Assembly: GCA_022577435.1 (NCBI GenBank)
Contig: JAKOON010000006.1
Location: 16,692,501 to 16,756,500, forward strand
From: Embiotoca jacksoni
Lineage: Eukaryota; Chordata; Actinopteri; Embiotocidae
DNA: 64,000 nt
Direction: 5' to 3'
A program made the translations under genes and the position numbers. The notes under the pieces are model-generated. The model searched no databases, was not told the DNA's origin, and saw only the letters and a program-made list of their open reading frames with translations. Shown in pieces: positions 47,593 to 59,369 of this stretch. How positions within the stretch are numbered: position 1 is the stretch's first letter; every line of letters begins with the position of its first letter.

Positions 47593-50500
47593 ATGAAGAG
47601 GTCGTTGCTGCTGGCCTTCTGTCTGTGCGTGTTTGTCGCCGCTGACACACAGTCCGACCGGCAGGGAGATGGATCGTTCCCCGAGGAGGATGGAGTTTTA
47701 CAACTGAAAAAGGGAAATTTCAACAGGGCACTGAGAAAACACAAGCAGCTGCTGGTGCACTTCTGTAAGTCACACTCAAAGAGACATATGGCACAAAAAA
47801 TGATACCATTAGAGTGACATTGTGGTTTGTAATTTTGACTGCCTCATAGCCAAATAACCACCTCTAATAGCAGCTTATTCATCAAATCACTGTTTGTCTT
47901 TCAGATTCTCCTCTGTTTGCAGAGGGCCTTCGTGTGTCTGCAGCGTTCGAAGGCGCTGCCGGAGAGCTTCAGGGGTCAGAGGTCAAACTGGCAGTAGTGG
48001 ATGTGACAAAAGAGAAGGACCTGGTTAAAGAGCTCAATGTGATGAGCCCACCTACAATTAGACTCTACCTCGCTGGAGATAAACATAACCCTGTACCCTG
48101 CCCTGGTGTGTGCAAATTTATATCCTGTACAGATTATTAACTACGCTTTACGGAGGTTTCATTTACCACTTTATTAAGAACGATAACCCTCTAGCATCCT
48201 GGTTCCAGGCAAAGTTTTTTTGTGCCACAGAACTGATGATACTATGGTAAAAGTTTTGCAAGTTATAGGCACAAAAACAATTTAGTTTGGAAAGCATCAT
48301 GGTTTAGATTAAAACAAGTACCCTGTTATGGCTTTAGTACCATTGTCGTCATGGTTACACTAATAAGCCTACAGTTAAAGTTATTGAACGACTGCTGTTA
48401 AAAAAAACAAAGGTGGCCATTGGTTTAAAACTGGAAACAAACAGCGGACTCCCATCCTGAAATTCAATGTTTTGTCTCTAACATCTCTTCAATTTCTCCA
48501 TTGCTCCTGTCATATTTACCTCGGCCAAAAGAGGGCTTTTTTTTTCCTGATTGTGAACATGTCATTTTGCTGACATTACTGATTCTTGACTGTATGTGAC
48601 TAATGGCCCCAGAGCATGTTAAGCAATAACTACAAGTTTTAAGCTGCTCGTACAAACAACCTATATGGTCATTTTTTAGGAAAGAGTTTTCCTGGAGAAC
48701 AACTAGGCTAATCGCTATTTAAAAATAGTGGCAAAAGATGTTACATACACTCTTTAGTTTGTCTTTAGCAGACAATATAAAACAGTAAAAAAAAAAAGTT
48801 GGTCGACAGTTGGATCTTTGTGCAATAACTCTACAAATAATAGAAAACCCTCAGGATGGAAGCACGATAGTAAAAGTCATTAGCCTACCGTGGTTTATTG
48901 AATTTCTTAGCTAGCTTCTCATAGCCACTTCTAGTTGCTAGGACATCGAACAATTGTCAATATATTTTCTTGAATATTTTATTTGTCTTACTGAGATCAT
49001 TGAAGTTATTGACATTGATGTGTGAAAATTCATGTTTTCTGGCGGCAGTGACATTTTTTTCTGTTCATTTCTGAAATTCCCAGGTTCATTAAGATCATCC
49101 AGCGTGTTGAATCTGATTTGTTTGGGGTAAAATATTGAAGATAAATTTATTTGTTTTCCTGGATTGTGATGAAGTTCCTCAGAGCTCGGCTTCTATCCTG
49201 ACCTGGCTGAAAAGGAGGGTGGGGTCACCTGGTGACCTCATCACTGATCTGACCCAATCAGAGGCCTCAGAGGAGCTGACAGTGGTTGGATACTTTAAGG
49301 TGAAAACCAGCTGTTTGATTTTCCTTTTCACTGAAGTTATAGTATTTTTTTTTAACTTTAACAATTCACACGGGTTTGTGTTTGTGAGTTTAGGAGCTGA
49401 ACCACGATGACGTTCAGGTGTTCTACGCTGCAGCGATCAACCTTCCTGACGTTAACTTCGCTGTGACGCAGAACCATGAAGTCATCAGCAAATATGGTTT
49501 CACACATGATGTTGTTCTGCTGCTCAGAAAGGTACTTAACATGCAACTCACACAAACACAAATTTACTGGGGTGTAAAGTAACAGAACAAATCAAATAAA
49601 ACAATTTAAAAAGAGATTTATTACATTTTCATAAGAAAAAAATAATAATATCAACTTGCAGTATTTATATGAGTTAGATATGACATTGCTAGTTAGAGAG
49701 TCATTTGGAGACCAAACATTTTTAAAATGATTTGATACACTGACATTTGTGCAGGAATGTGTCTTTTTAAAATCTGTCATGAAAATGAAATTGGTTTAAG
49801 GAAGACGTTTAAAGAAAAAGTTTTAAAACATGACCACTTGTTTTGTTTGGTTGTCCTTTTATTTAGCAAAAAATACATCACAATACATCTAATATTTTAA
49901 TAAAGCAAAAAGTACCTTTAAATTTGGGCTTTGAGTCATGACATCATCACACATTTTCAAGAAAATGTTCAAAGCAGGCTGGTGTTTACTGTGTCTTACC
50001 TGTGTGTTGGTGTGTCTCCATGTGTGTGCTGCAGTCTAAGCTCATCCAGGCTTTCAAAATGATGCCTCAGACATCTAAAGAGGAGCTGATCGTCTTTATC
50101 ACGGTCTACCAGATGGACCCAGTCACCGAGTACACCGGACAGGTACAGTGTTGTGTGCTCTGACAGCTTGAAGAAGTTTGCAGTTCAAACTCACAGGGAT
50201 TGCACTCCAGCCTCCAAACTTTTATTAATCTTTTTTTGACACGGCCAGAAAGGTGATACCTTTACTTTGAATGTATTACATAGATACAGAGGGTGGGCGT
50301 GTTTATTTTTTCCACCTCAATACCATGCATGCCATCATAATAAACATGTGGTTATGTCATGGAATGGTTAAAAAAAAAAACAGATTTTTGCTTTGAAGTA
50401 GGGAAACAAACAGCATGTGAAAGTCAAATGATTTGTTGTCCCATTCATCCACCTCAACCTCCTCCCTAAACAGCAGAATCTGCGGGTCTTTAAGGATATC

Positions 50501-53500
50501 ACTTCCTGCTTTGCTCCTGTCATAATTTGTGTGGCCTCTAGAGGGCTTTTGTCCTTTAAATGTGAACACGGTTTGTGACATTTGACTTGCATTTGCACCT
50601 GCTAACACCACATTTCATCATCTAACATCATCTCTTACAGACAGCCAATCAGATCTTAACCTCGCCTGTATTAAACCACGCCCTCCTGTTTGTCAACAAA
50701 AGTTCAGTGGACTTTAAAGACATTTTCTCTGCCTTCAACGGTGCTGCGGAGACATTCAGGCTGAAGGTAAACAACATACACATGTTTGTACTTTTAACTT
50801 GGTGAGGCCTGACCTCTACCCTTAACCTAAATCTAATTATAACGTAAGCCAGATCATTTCAGCTTGGTCACATAACAGCAAGGACACATATAAACACAAA
50901 AGACAGTGAAAACAACATGTTACACAATCCCAGGGTACATGAAATAATGAATGAAATAGATACATTTAGATGACATTCAATATATTTTAACCCTCATTTA
51001 AAACATAGATGATGGAAAAAGAGTTTACAACATTTACTGTTTTAACTAAAAAAGTATAATGAATGAGAATTTAAAGCGATTACATATGATCTTTAATAGT
51101 CTTTAGCATCAGTGGTGAGCTCTGCAGCAGAGAAGTGATCACGGCCTGAGAGCAGTTTGAGCCTGATTTCAAACATTTCTGTCGAACAGATGAAACGGGC
51201 TGTTTCTTTGGATATTCTCCTGACTGTTTCTCATCGTTCTTTTTAGTGTGATCTTACAGTTTGCATTTAGAAATCAAGACTGAGCCATCAAGCAGCCCTT
51301 TGATGGTCTGTTCAAAAATGACGACCGGACAAAATGTCCTCATTTTCCACAAATGTCCCGACTCCCATGATCTGAATCTCAGACTGGTTTCAAATAGTAT
51401 TACTACAGTGCAGCTTGATCTTGTGGCAAGCTGTTGGAGTGCTTGAGGTTTGTGTTTGTTCTTGTGTCTGTATTCAGGTTTTGTTTGTGTTGGTGAACGT
51501 GAATGAGCCTCGTAATGGAAGAATCATGGAGTACTTCCAGGTTCGGGACTTTGAGGCGCCTCTCATTCGACTGGTCAACCTGACAGATCATGTGACCTAC
51601 CACCTGCCCTCTGACATCCTGAATGAAGAGACCATAAAAACGTTCTGCCAGTCCTACCTGGAAGGCAAGGCTAAGGTAACTCACACTCTGCTGATACATG
51701 ACAGAAGCTGGGGAGGCAGGATGTCCTGATGTGTTCGATGTGCTTGTAACAGCCTAAGATGCAGAGTGAGCCGATACCTGAAGGATGGGACCAAAAGCCT
51801 GTGAAGGAGCTGGTGGGAATGACTATGGAGCAAGAAGCTTTTCACCCCAACAAGACCGTTTTTGTCCTGTTCTGTATGTAAACACAGTTCATTTTAATGC
51901 TAAAAACATGAATTTGATCCCCTTCAAATGAGAGTTTTTGTGTCTTTCAGCCTGTTGTTTTAGTTTCAACATTCATTGGTCCTGCAGGAAAATGTCCTCT
52001 GTGGAAAATCTCAAGTGCACAGTGTGCAAAAAAAAGGAAGTTGATGGAGAACAAAACTAGCGCTAAAAGGAGTTTGAATATTGGATTTCATTTGCCTTGG
52101 TCGCCAGAAAAAGATTAGTGAAAATTTCAGTTACGACTGAATGTCTAAACAAGCATCTGTTTTCTTACATGTCAACGATAACAATTTCAGAGCAATAATG
52201 TCTCTATAGTGTGTTTTTAACTTCTGATGCCCTCCGATTACCAAGCAAAACAATTAGCCATTGAAATACATGTCATGGTTAAAATGCAATATTTTAGTGG
52301 AATCATCAAAAAAAATTGTCATTGATTTGACAACAGATTCAATCTTCCAGTGTTGTTCAATCACTCTCATATTTATGGTCTACTTCTGTTACTTTGTGGT
52401 TAGAGCCCTCCTTGCTCAACCTCTTCTTGCAGCCTGTGGGAGCTGATTTTATATTTCTCTATTTAATGCTTAACAACGTCTGTTTGTAAAAAACATTAAC
52501 TGATTATAAAACCGTAGCACTTATAGACTTCTAATTTCATTTATTTGTAGTTTATAAGCTGCCAGTGATTTTGTATTTGTGTGATACAGACCTCAGTTAT
52601 TGAGCATCTTGTTTGGTAAACAAGTTGTAGAGGCCGTCATCTATGTAATGCTGTAGTATATAGTTCACTTTTAATTGCTGCCTGTGCAACATCTAAAACA
52701 TGTATATACTGTTTTTATGTGTGTATCCCAGATCTGCCCTACAGTCAAGAGTCCCGCGCTCTGTTTCCACTATGGGAGGAACTAGCAGCGGCCTTCAAGA
52801 AGCGGGAGAATGTGGTCATCGCTCGTATCGATGCCTCAGCCAACGATATCAACTTGTCGACGCAGGGAGCGTACCCATCACTCTGCCTGTTTCCTGCTCT
52901 ATATGCTGAAAGGGTATGAATCTTCGACGAAGCGATAAACTTTGGGGGTGTTTAGTCCACTTTTTCAACCTGCTATCACGCCAAAGTGTGTAATACACCC
53001 ACCAGTCTGCTAGAGGACAGCGTGTCACTGTCGTGACTTTACCTCACCTAGGCTTTAAAAATCATGTGGTTTTGTTTGTAAACCACATGAAAAACTATGT
53101 GGTTAGGTTTAGGGAAAAACATCCATGTGGTTCGGGTTAGGAAAACAAAACTACTTTGTTAGCCTTAGGAAAAGATTTCTTAAAAAAAAAAAATCCTCGT
53201 GGCTTTGTCAGGGAGTCAAATTCTGCATTTTTGTACTTAATCAAATGACCTCCGTCACATGAGGCAAGATGAAGCCAACTGTCACACTGATACATTGTCC
53301 TCTAGTGGACCGGTGGGTTTATTACAGGCTGTGGTGTGATAGTGGGCTGGCTATTTTTTAATCTTTTATAGTCACTGTAATGTTTATATCTCCTTTTTAT
53401 GTAAAATAACTTGTCTGTGTTAACAACTAGTTTGGGGGTTTTAAACTATTCTCTGGAAAAAATATTGCTGTATCAAGGAATCTTATTACGTGGATATGAA

Positions 53501-53904
53501 CTCACGAGTTATGTTATCATCAAAAAACAGATAAAAAAGGAGTTATCTCAGTTCACCAAGAAGGAACCAAGACATGTTAGAGTGAGGTGATTATGCTGTG
53601 ATCTGTGTTTCTTTCAGATGGTGGTTTACACTGGAAAAAGGAAGTTGAATGATTTGGTTAAGTTTGTAGATAAAGAGATGGCGAAAGCCAAAAAAGATAG
53701 AGTTCAGGTAAATCATCTTCCTCATCCTTCTGCTACCAGTTTGTTTGACTGAGTGCATTTTTTTGAGAGTTGCCTTTTGTTCTCTGTTAAAAATAAACTT
53801 CTTTTCTTTTGTGTCTCCAGGAAGATGAAAGCAGGAGGAAGTACATCGAGGCATTAAAAGCTGAAGAAGAAAAAAAATCCAACAAAACCAAAGATGAGCT
53901 TTAA
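47593..53904 (+). CDS. pdilt: PDILT-like protein disulfide isomerase without CXXC sites
   Basis: ER thioredoxin-fold protein, a chaperone rather than an oxidoreductase in mammals, where PDILT is testis-specific. Exons: 47593-47764, 47905-48105, 49175-49299, 49394-49531, 50035-50142, 50641-50766, 51478-51675, 51753-51873, 52732-52913, 53618-53707, 53821-53904; in frame, 514 residues. Signal peptide (MKRSLLLAFCLCVFVAA), domain a, b, b', a', Lys/Glu-rich tail and KDEL. Where pdia2 has YAPWCGHC, domain a has YSPLFAEG and domain a' has YLPYSQES, so both catalytic cysteine pairs are gone. IARIDASANDINL in a' is PDILT-like. It shares intron phases with pdia2 and has exons of identical length (138, 126 and 121 bases), pointing to tandem duplication. 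The exon 3 acceptor (gatgaag/TT) is weak but is the one that keeps frame. Confidence 0.85.
48502..48577 (+). repeat. short repeat in pdilt intron 2
   Basis: Shares TTGCTCCTGTCATA..TTT, then GAGGGCTTTT and GTGAACA blocks with 50511-50585 in intron 5, in the same orientation. Confidence 0.5.
50511..50585 (+). repeat. short repeat in pdilt intron 5
   Basis: Partner of 48502-48577. Similarity is interrupted and I estimate it at about 70%. Confidence 0.5.
52968..53350. mobile_element. MITE with about 65-bp terminal inverted repeats in pdilt intron 9
   Basis: 52968-53031 and 53283-53350 are imperfect inverted copies. For example, CTATCACGCCAAAGTGTGTAAT and ACACCCACCAGTCTGCTAGAGG on the left are the reverse complement, with a few changes, of the right end. 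Between them lie repeated ATGTGGTT(A/C)GG(T/G)TTAGG-type units. There is no coding capacity. Family unknown. Confidence 0.7.
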
Positions 53905-54034
53905 TACAAGCGCAAAGACAGTACCACGTGTGTGTCATTGTGTGTGCCATACCTCTTAGTGTGTACTTTCTAAACATGGATCTGATTTTATTTCCTCAAC
54001 TGAGCTGTCATAGACTTTCTAGTCAATCCAATTA

Positions 54035-54040
54035 AATAAA
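54035..54040 (+). terminator. polyA signal AATAAA of pdilt
   Basis: Canonical hexamer 131 bases after the TAA stop. Confidence 0.75.
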
Positions 54041-54195
54041 GGCTTCAGTTAAAAACATTGAAGACTGCATTTTTTTTTAACCTCAGTGATCTTCTGTCAT
54101 TGTCATGTTGACTAGGTTTTCTTAGACTAGTGTAAGGTCCAATAAGTTTGTAGAAAACTACAACTAAAACAGAGGATTGAATAATTAATCATACA

Positions 54196-55165
54196 CAGAA
54201 CTGTACAAAAGGTTTTAGGCATTTTAAATGGCTCACCAAAACATTTGTCATCAGCTGTTTTATATTTTCTGCATGAATGTGTCAAATTTTAGATTTCATT
54301 CAAATAATAAAGTGTTCAGACAAAACAACATAATAAGTAGGTTGAATAGGGGGGGAAAAGGAGTGAAGAAGATATAAAACTGAGGGATAGCCAGACTAAA
54401 GAGAGGACTGAGCATCAGAAAGGTCTGTCACAGGTAGAAATTCACAACAGACGGGTGTTTCCATATGTGCTGTCTCAGCTCTTTTGCAGAGACACAAAGA
54501 AAGGAGTACCACTGAGGTTACTGAGCGAAGGAAGGACCCATAAAACTGACTCACAATTGCAACTGTCCAGCAGTTCCATTAAACCTAGCAAAAACTAGTG
54601 GGACCCTAGTACACCCATACAGTCCAAAGAAGTCTGGTGAAGACAATGAGCCTTTCCTTCAATGTGAAAATAAAGCTGAGTATGAAAACACAAGAATTTG
54701 GGTGCAGAAATATGACATCAGATGCTGTGGACTGATGAGTCAATACTCAAACTATTTGGCTTTAACAGACAGCAGTTTGTTCAGAGCAGGAGAGCACTAA
54801 AGGAATAAGTGTCTGCGGGCAAAACAAAAGCATGGTGAAGGTTTCTTGTAGGTTTGGGGCTGCACTTTTGCAAATTGAGTCAGACTTAGTGGCTAAATGC
54901 AGACAAGTACAGGCAGATTCATATCAGTACCGTCAGGAGTGATTCTGATCGGTCCCAAATGCATTCTGCTGCACAACAATGATCCCAATCACACAGCATA
55001 AGTAAGGAAATCACTATTTCCCCAGCATCATTAATTACACCTGTCAGTATTTTGAAACAGCGAGTATTAACAACATGGTGAAGATTGGGGGCCAAACAGC
55101 AACCCTGAGTGTGACCCTGCTGCTGTGTCATTACTAAAATATTTTTACATATGCAAAAAAAACCA
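54196..55165 (+). mobile_element. decayed Tc1/mariner-like transposon
   Basis: Begins with an inverted-repeat-like end, CAGAACTGTACAAAAGGTTTTAGGC (54199-54223), matching a Tc1-like terminal pattern I know from fish. Transposase-like shreds follow in several frames: TGGACTGATGAGTC (54728, a W-DES-like motif), then CTATTTGGCTTT (LFG-F), a KAW...LGLHF block near 54830, and a CTGCTGCACAACAATGATCCCAA (QQ-DP-like) near 54967. Many stops; no ORF survives. The right end was not located. Confidence 0.5.
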
Positions 55166-55539
55166 TCCTTCAATCACTTTTTTTTTGTTTATTATATTCT
55201 TAATCATAATTTTAAAATCTTAAAATCTGTGATTTGAACAACAAAATCTTCTAACAAGATAGATCATGTTGGTACCATCATGACATGGTTGCAATGAGAG
55301 TAGACAGCCAATAAATTGTCAGTTTGCAGAAATATTGCCCAATCATGAATCAATAGGAAAATTAGGGCAGCCTACATCTTTTCTTTTAGGGATAAAAATC
55401 TAAAGTCTAACAAATAAAAAAAAAAGGAAAATGGATTGAACAGAAAGCATTCTGTTAATTTACGGTTTTAAATCCATGGTGAGTGTTGTTTTTGCTGCAA
55501 CCTGTGATCTGCTCTTAGTGACGCGGTGTGACTTCACAC

Positions 55540-55745
55540 GGAGGCTGGAGGAGGACGCCGCCGCTCCGCGCAGCTCTCCGACCGACTCGTCTCGTTCTCT
55601 CAGCGGGCGTCAGGCAGCAGAAACCCGGAGGGATGGAGCCAGCGGGCGCGTACGGCGCCGGGAAGGCCGGGAGCTTCACCTTCGATCCGGTCGCCTTCTT
55701 CACGCATCCCCGCACCATCCTCAGACTGATGTCGTGGGTAAGGCT
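55540..55745 (+). promoter_or_regulatory. CpG-rich first-exon region of syngr3
   Basis: A local cluster of CG dinucleotides in otherwise AT-rich DNA surrounds the syngr3 start codon, as at a CpG-island promoter. No TATA box was seen. The transcription start cannot be placed. Confidence 0.5.
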
Positions 55746-57413
55746 CCCCTGCAATGTGCGGGTCTCCATCAATGGACGGGCCTATCTGCGGCTCCCCACT
55801 CTTGTCTCTCTCCCATTCACATCTGTGTCTGTCTGCCGCGCGCTTTTATCCTCACGAGTCCGCTTTTTAAATCATATTTTTTCTCTAACCCGGAGTATTT
55901 GAGTTACAGCTCAGCTTTCCGGACTGACAGCTCGATGTAATAAACAGAAATCATTTCCGCCTCTGGCACATCTGGAGCCTCTTTGTGTCTAGATTGAGCT
56001 AATGTGAACGCTTTGGGCTTATTTCCTGCCAAGCAGAATGTAACACCTCTCTGTTTTCTCTGTGCTGAGCAGCTGTGAGTCACCATACAGTGTGGACCGA
56101 AAGCAAAAACAAATCAAAGGAAAGTAAAAGAAGCAAAGCAAGTTAACAGAAGCAAACTAGTCCTTCTTCTGTGTGTTTGTGTGTCTCTCACAATTCAGTT
56201 CAACACAGTTTGTCACAGCAGTTTGCCAATGTTGCTTTAAAAAAGGATTCAACCGTAAAAATAACTTAGATTACAGTAAATAAAACGTAAATAAATCAAC
56301 TTAATTTAAGTCAAAACAAAGCACCGTCATAAGAAAACACAATATAGCACACAGGTCTGTCAGTAAATGACCTTACAGTGAAGTGCTGTAGTGGGCTCAG
56401 GATTAGTTTCATGGATTAAGATTTCCTGTATCCAAAACTGATGTTGTCAAATTGGTTGTTTTGCCAATAAAACCAAAATATGATCAGTTTATTAGCAGAT
56501 AAGACAGAAAAAAGCAGCAAATACTCAAAACTGAGAAGCAAGAACAAGGAAATATGGAACATTTTTACTTGAATACTGAGGCCTCAATCAGTTGGCTGAT
56601 CATTTCCGGTCTAATAGAGGTGTCTAAAGAAGTTAACTGTGTTTTGTTGCCAGAGACAGTTGCAGTAAGTGCTCCAAATTTGTAGCAGTTATAGATATTA
56701 TTTTGTTTTTATCTGCTTTGACATGTTGTGAACTGAGATCACAGACATCTACCAAATGCAGCTTGCTTAAATGGCTGAAGCTTAAGTAGCAGTAAAAGTA
56801 AGGATTGGCATTTTTCACGAGTAAAATATGACCTAAATAAGTATTTAGTATAGTTGGTGATATATTTAATGACAGCTCCTGCATTTTTTACTTAAAATCT
56901 AGTTTAATATTTAGTTACAGTCCTTAAATCAATTTGCTCTTTATTAAATTACATTGACAGCTCGGTGGGTAGGGGAGATCTAAATTGAGGCCACAGCCCA
57001 TATATTTGGGTCAGTTGGGCTCTGATAGAGGCAATTTTGTTTGTGGTCTTGAAATAAAATCTACCAAGGTTAAATTATTATACTCTTTAAAAAACATAAC
57101 CTTAGTGAATCTACTTATGGAAAGATGTCCACATCCACCACTGAGAATAAACTGAAGAGCAGTGTTTCTTTCCACATAACTTTTCTGGTTACTTGAAATA
57201 TTTTTCAGACCTCGGTGTGGAGATCTTTGTGTTTCCTACCTTACATGTCTCTCACATCTGTCTGACGGTGAGGTCACAGTTGGTTTTGGAAAGACACACT
57301 GCTCTTTAGTTTTTCTCAGTGGTGGAAATATAAGAATCTCTTCAAATAAATCTGAGTGTCAGCATGGCTTGGTAGCTTTAAGAGCAAGTGGGAAGATATT
57401 GAATCAAGATTAC

Positions 57414-57449
<36 letters not shown>

Positions 57450-59276
57450 TTCTTAGTTTTCACTTAATCAAACTGGATGAAATTTTAACTGGAATAGATG
57501 AGTAAAACTTTGCTATCAGCATATCCAAATACGTCTCACCTGAGGTAACTGGTCAAATTAAATGTAAATGTTGTATTATTTTTGTTTGTGATTCGGGTGA
57601 ACTAACCCTTTAAAAATATTACATAAGTATTGGGAAGAAGCTTTAAAATTTGCCTCACCTCTCATCCACACTCACTGAAATAGGAGCAGTCGGCACTGGC
57701 ATGTCTGAGGAATGACAGGCATTCGTGCGACAGTGTGACTTCGTTCTCTTCTGCATGTCAGATCGTCATACTGAGGGCGTGTGTCTCCCTGCAGGTTTTC
57801 TCCATGGTGGTGTTCAGCTGCATCGTGAACGAGGGCTACATCAACATTGGCAGCGAGCGTTTGCTCTGCGTCTTCAACAACAACGCTGATGCCTGTAACT
57901 ATGGTGTGACTGTGGGCGTGGCCTGTTTCCTTGGCAGCATCTGTTTCCTGATCCTGGACATTTACTTTCCTTCCATGAGCAACGTGCGGGACAGAAGACG
58001 GGCTGTCCTGCTGGACCTCGTCTTCTCCGGTACACACGTCACGGCCTCATGGCCAGCTGCTGACAAAAATACATTAACAAAGAAAAAACGTGAATATTAG
58101 AAGCAAATGGAAAACCTTTTAGCTATAGCGTATTAAAATACATCCTAACTGGGACAGATTCAAAATAGAATAAATAAAATCTACTAAAATACAAGAAATT
58201 TAGATAAGGTAACTTGAAAAGAATTGTTTGTCATTTTTTGGGAAATACCCATGTGAGCTTTCTTGCCAAGAGTTTTATGACAATAGCGATACAAAGCTAC
58301 ATCCAGCAGTTCATTAGCTTATCTTAGCTTAGCATAAAGACTCAAAACATTGGGAAACTGTTAGCCTGACTCTATCCAAAGGTATTAAAAGCCCCTCACC
58401 AGCACAATTAAAGGTCACAAACTAACACATCATGGTTTTATGATGTATTCTGGGCAGGACTAGTTGTTCAGCAGCTGCAGTAACTTCCTGGGGTCTCTGG
58501 TGAGCAAAGGTTTTACATTTATTAGACATCTCTATTTCACATTTAAAGATGACAACATCGATCTTGTTTGGTTCTTAAATGGACCAGTAACACACAAATA
58601 AAAGGAAAACAAAATCTAATAGCAGTAACAGTACAAAGGAGCATCAGAAAATCCATGTAGGTTCATAGAACTGAGATGGATAATTGGGGGCATAAAGACT
58701 AAAGTTTCTTAAAAATGAAAAATATGAATGACTAACCGTGGAAAAGATCTAAAAGTCCTGTTTCCCTCCTTCAGGCCTGGCCAGTTTCCTGTGGTTTGTT
58801 GGCTTCTGTTTTCTAGCCAATCAGTGGCAGGCGACGTCTCCAGACGAGCTGCCATTGGCTCAGGGCTCCGACGCCGCCAGAGCCACCATCGCCTTCTGCT
58901 TCTTCTCCATCCTCACCTGGGTCTGTATGTTTATACATGTTTATTGACACCGTCCTCTGCCTTTTTCACATCTGTGAGCCTGTCTTCATCATCCTCCTCA
59001 TCTTCATCGTTATCATCATCATCATGTGTTTGACCAGTTGTGCGTTCACGTGTGTGTTTTCAGGGTTATCAATGTCTGCTGGCCATGAACACATTGAAGA
59101 GCGTTTGCTTCATGGAGGTCAAACAGAGGCTGCTGCCCGGGACCCCACCACCCCCCACCCCCCTCCCACCCCCCACCCTCTCTCTAGCCTAATACTGTCA
59201 CACACTCTCACACACTGCTCCGGTCAAGATGCTGCTGGTTGTACTGAGTAGCTTATAGATGTGAATGTGTGTTTAA

Positions 59277-59369
<93 letters not shown>

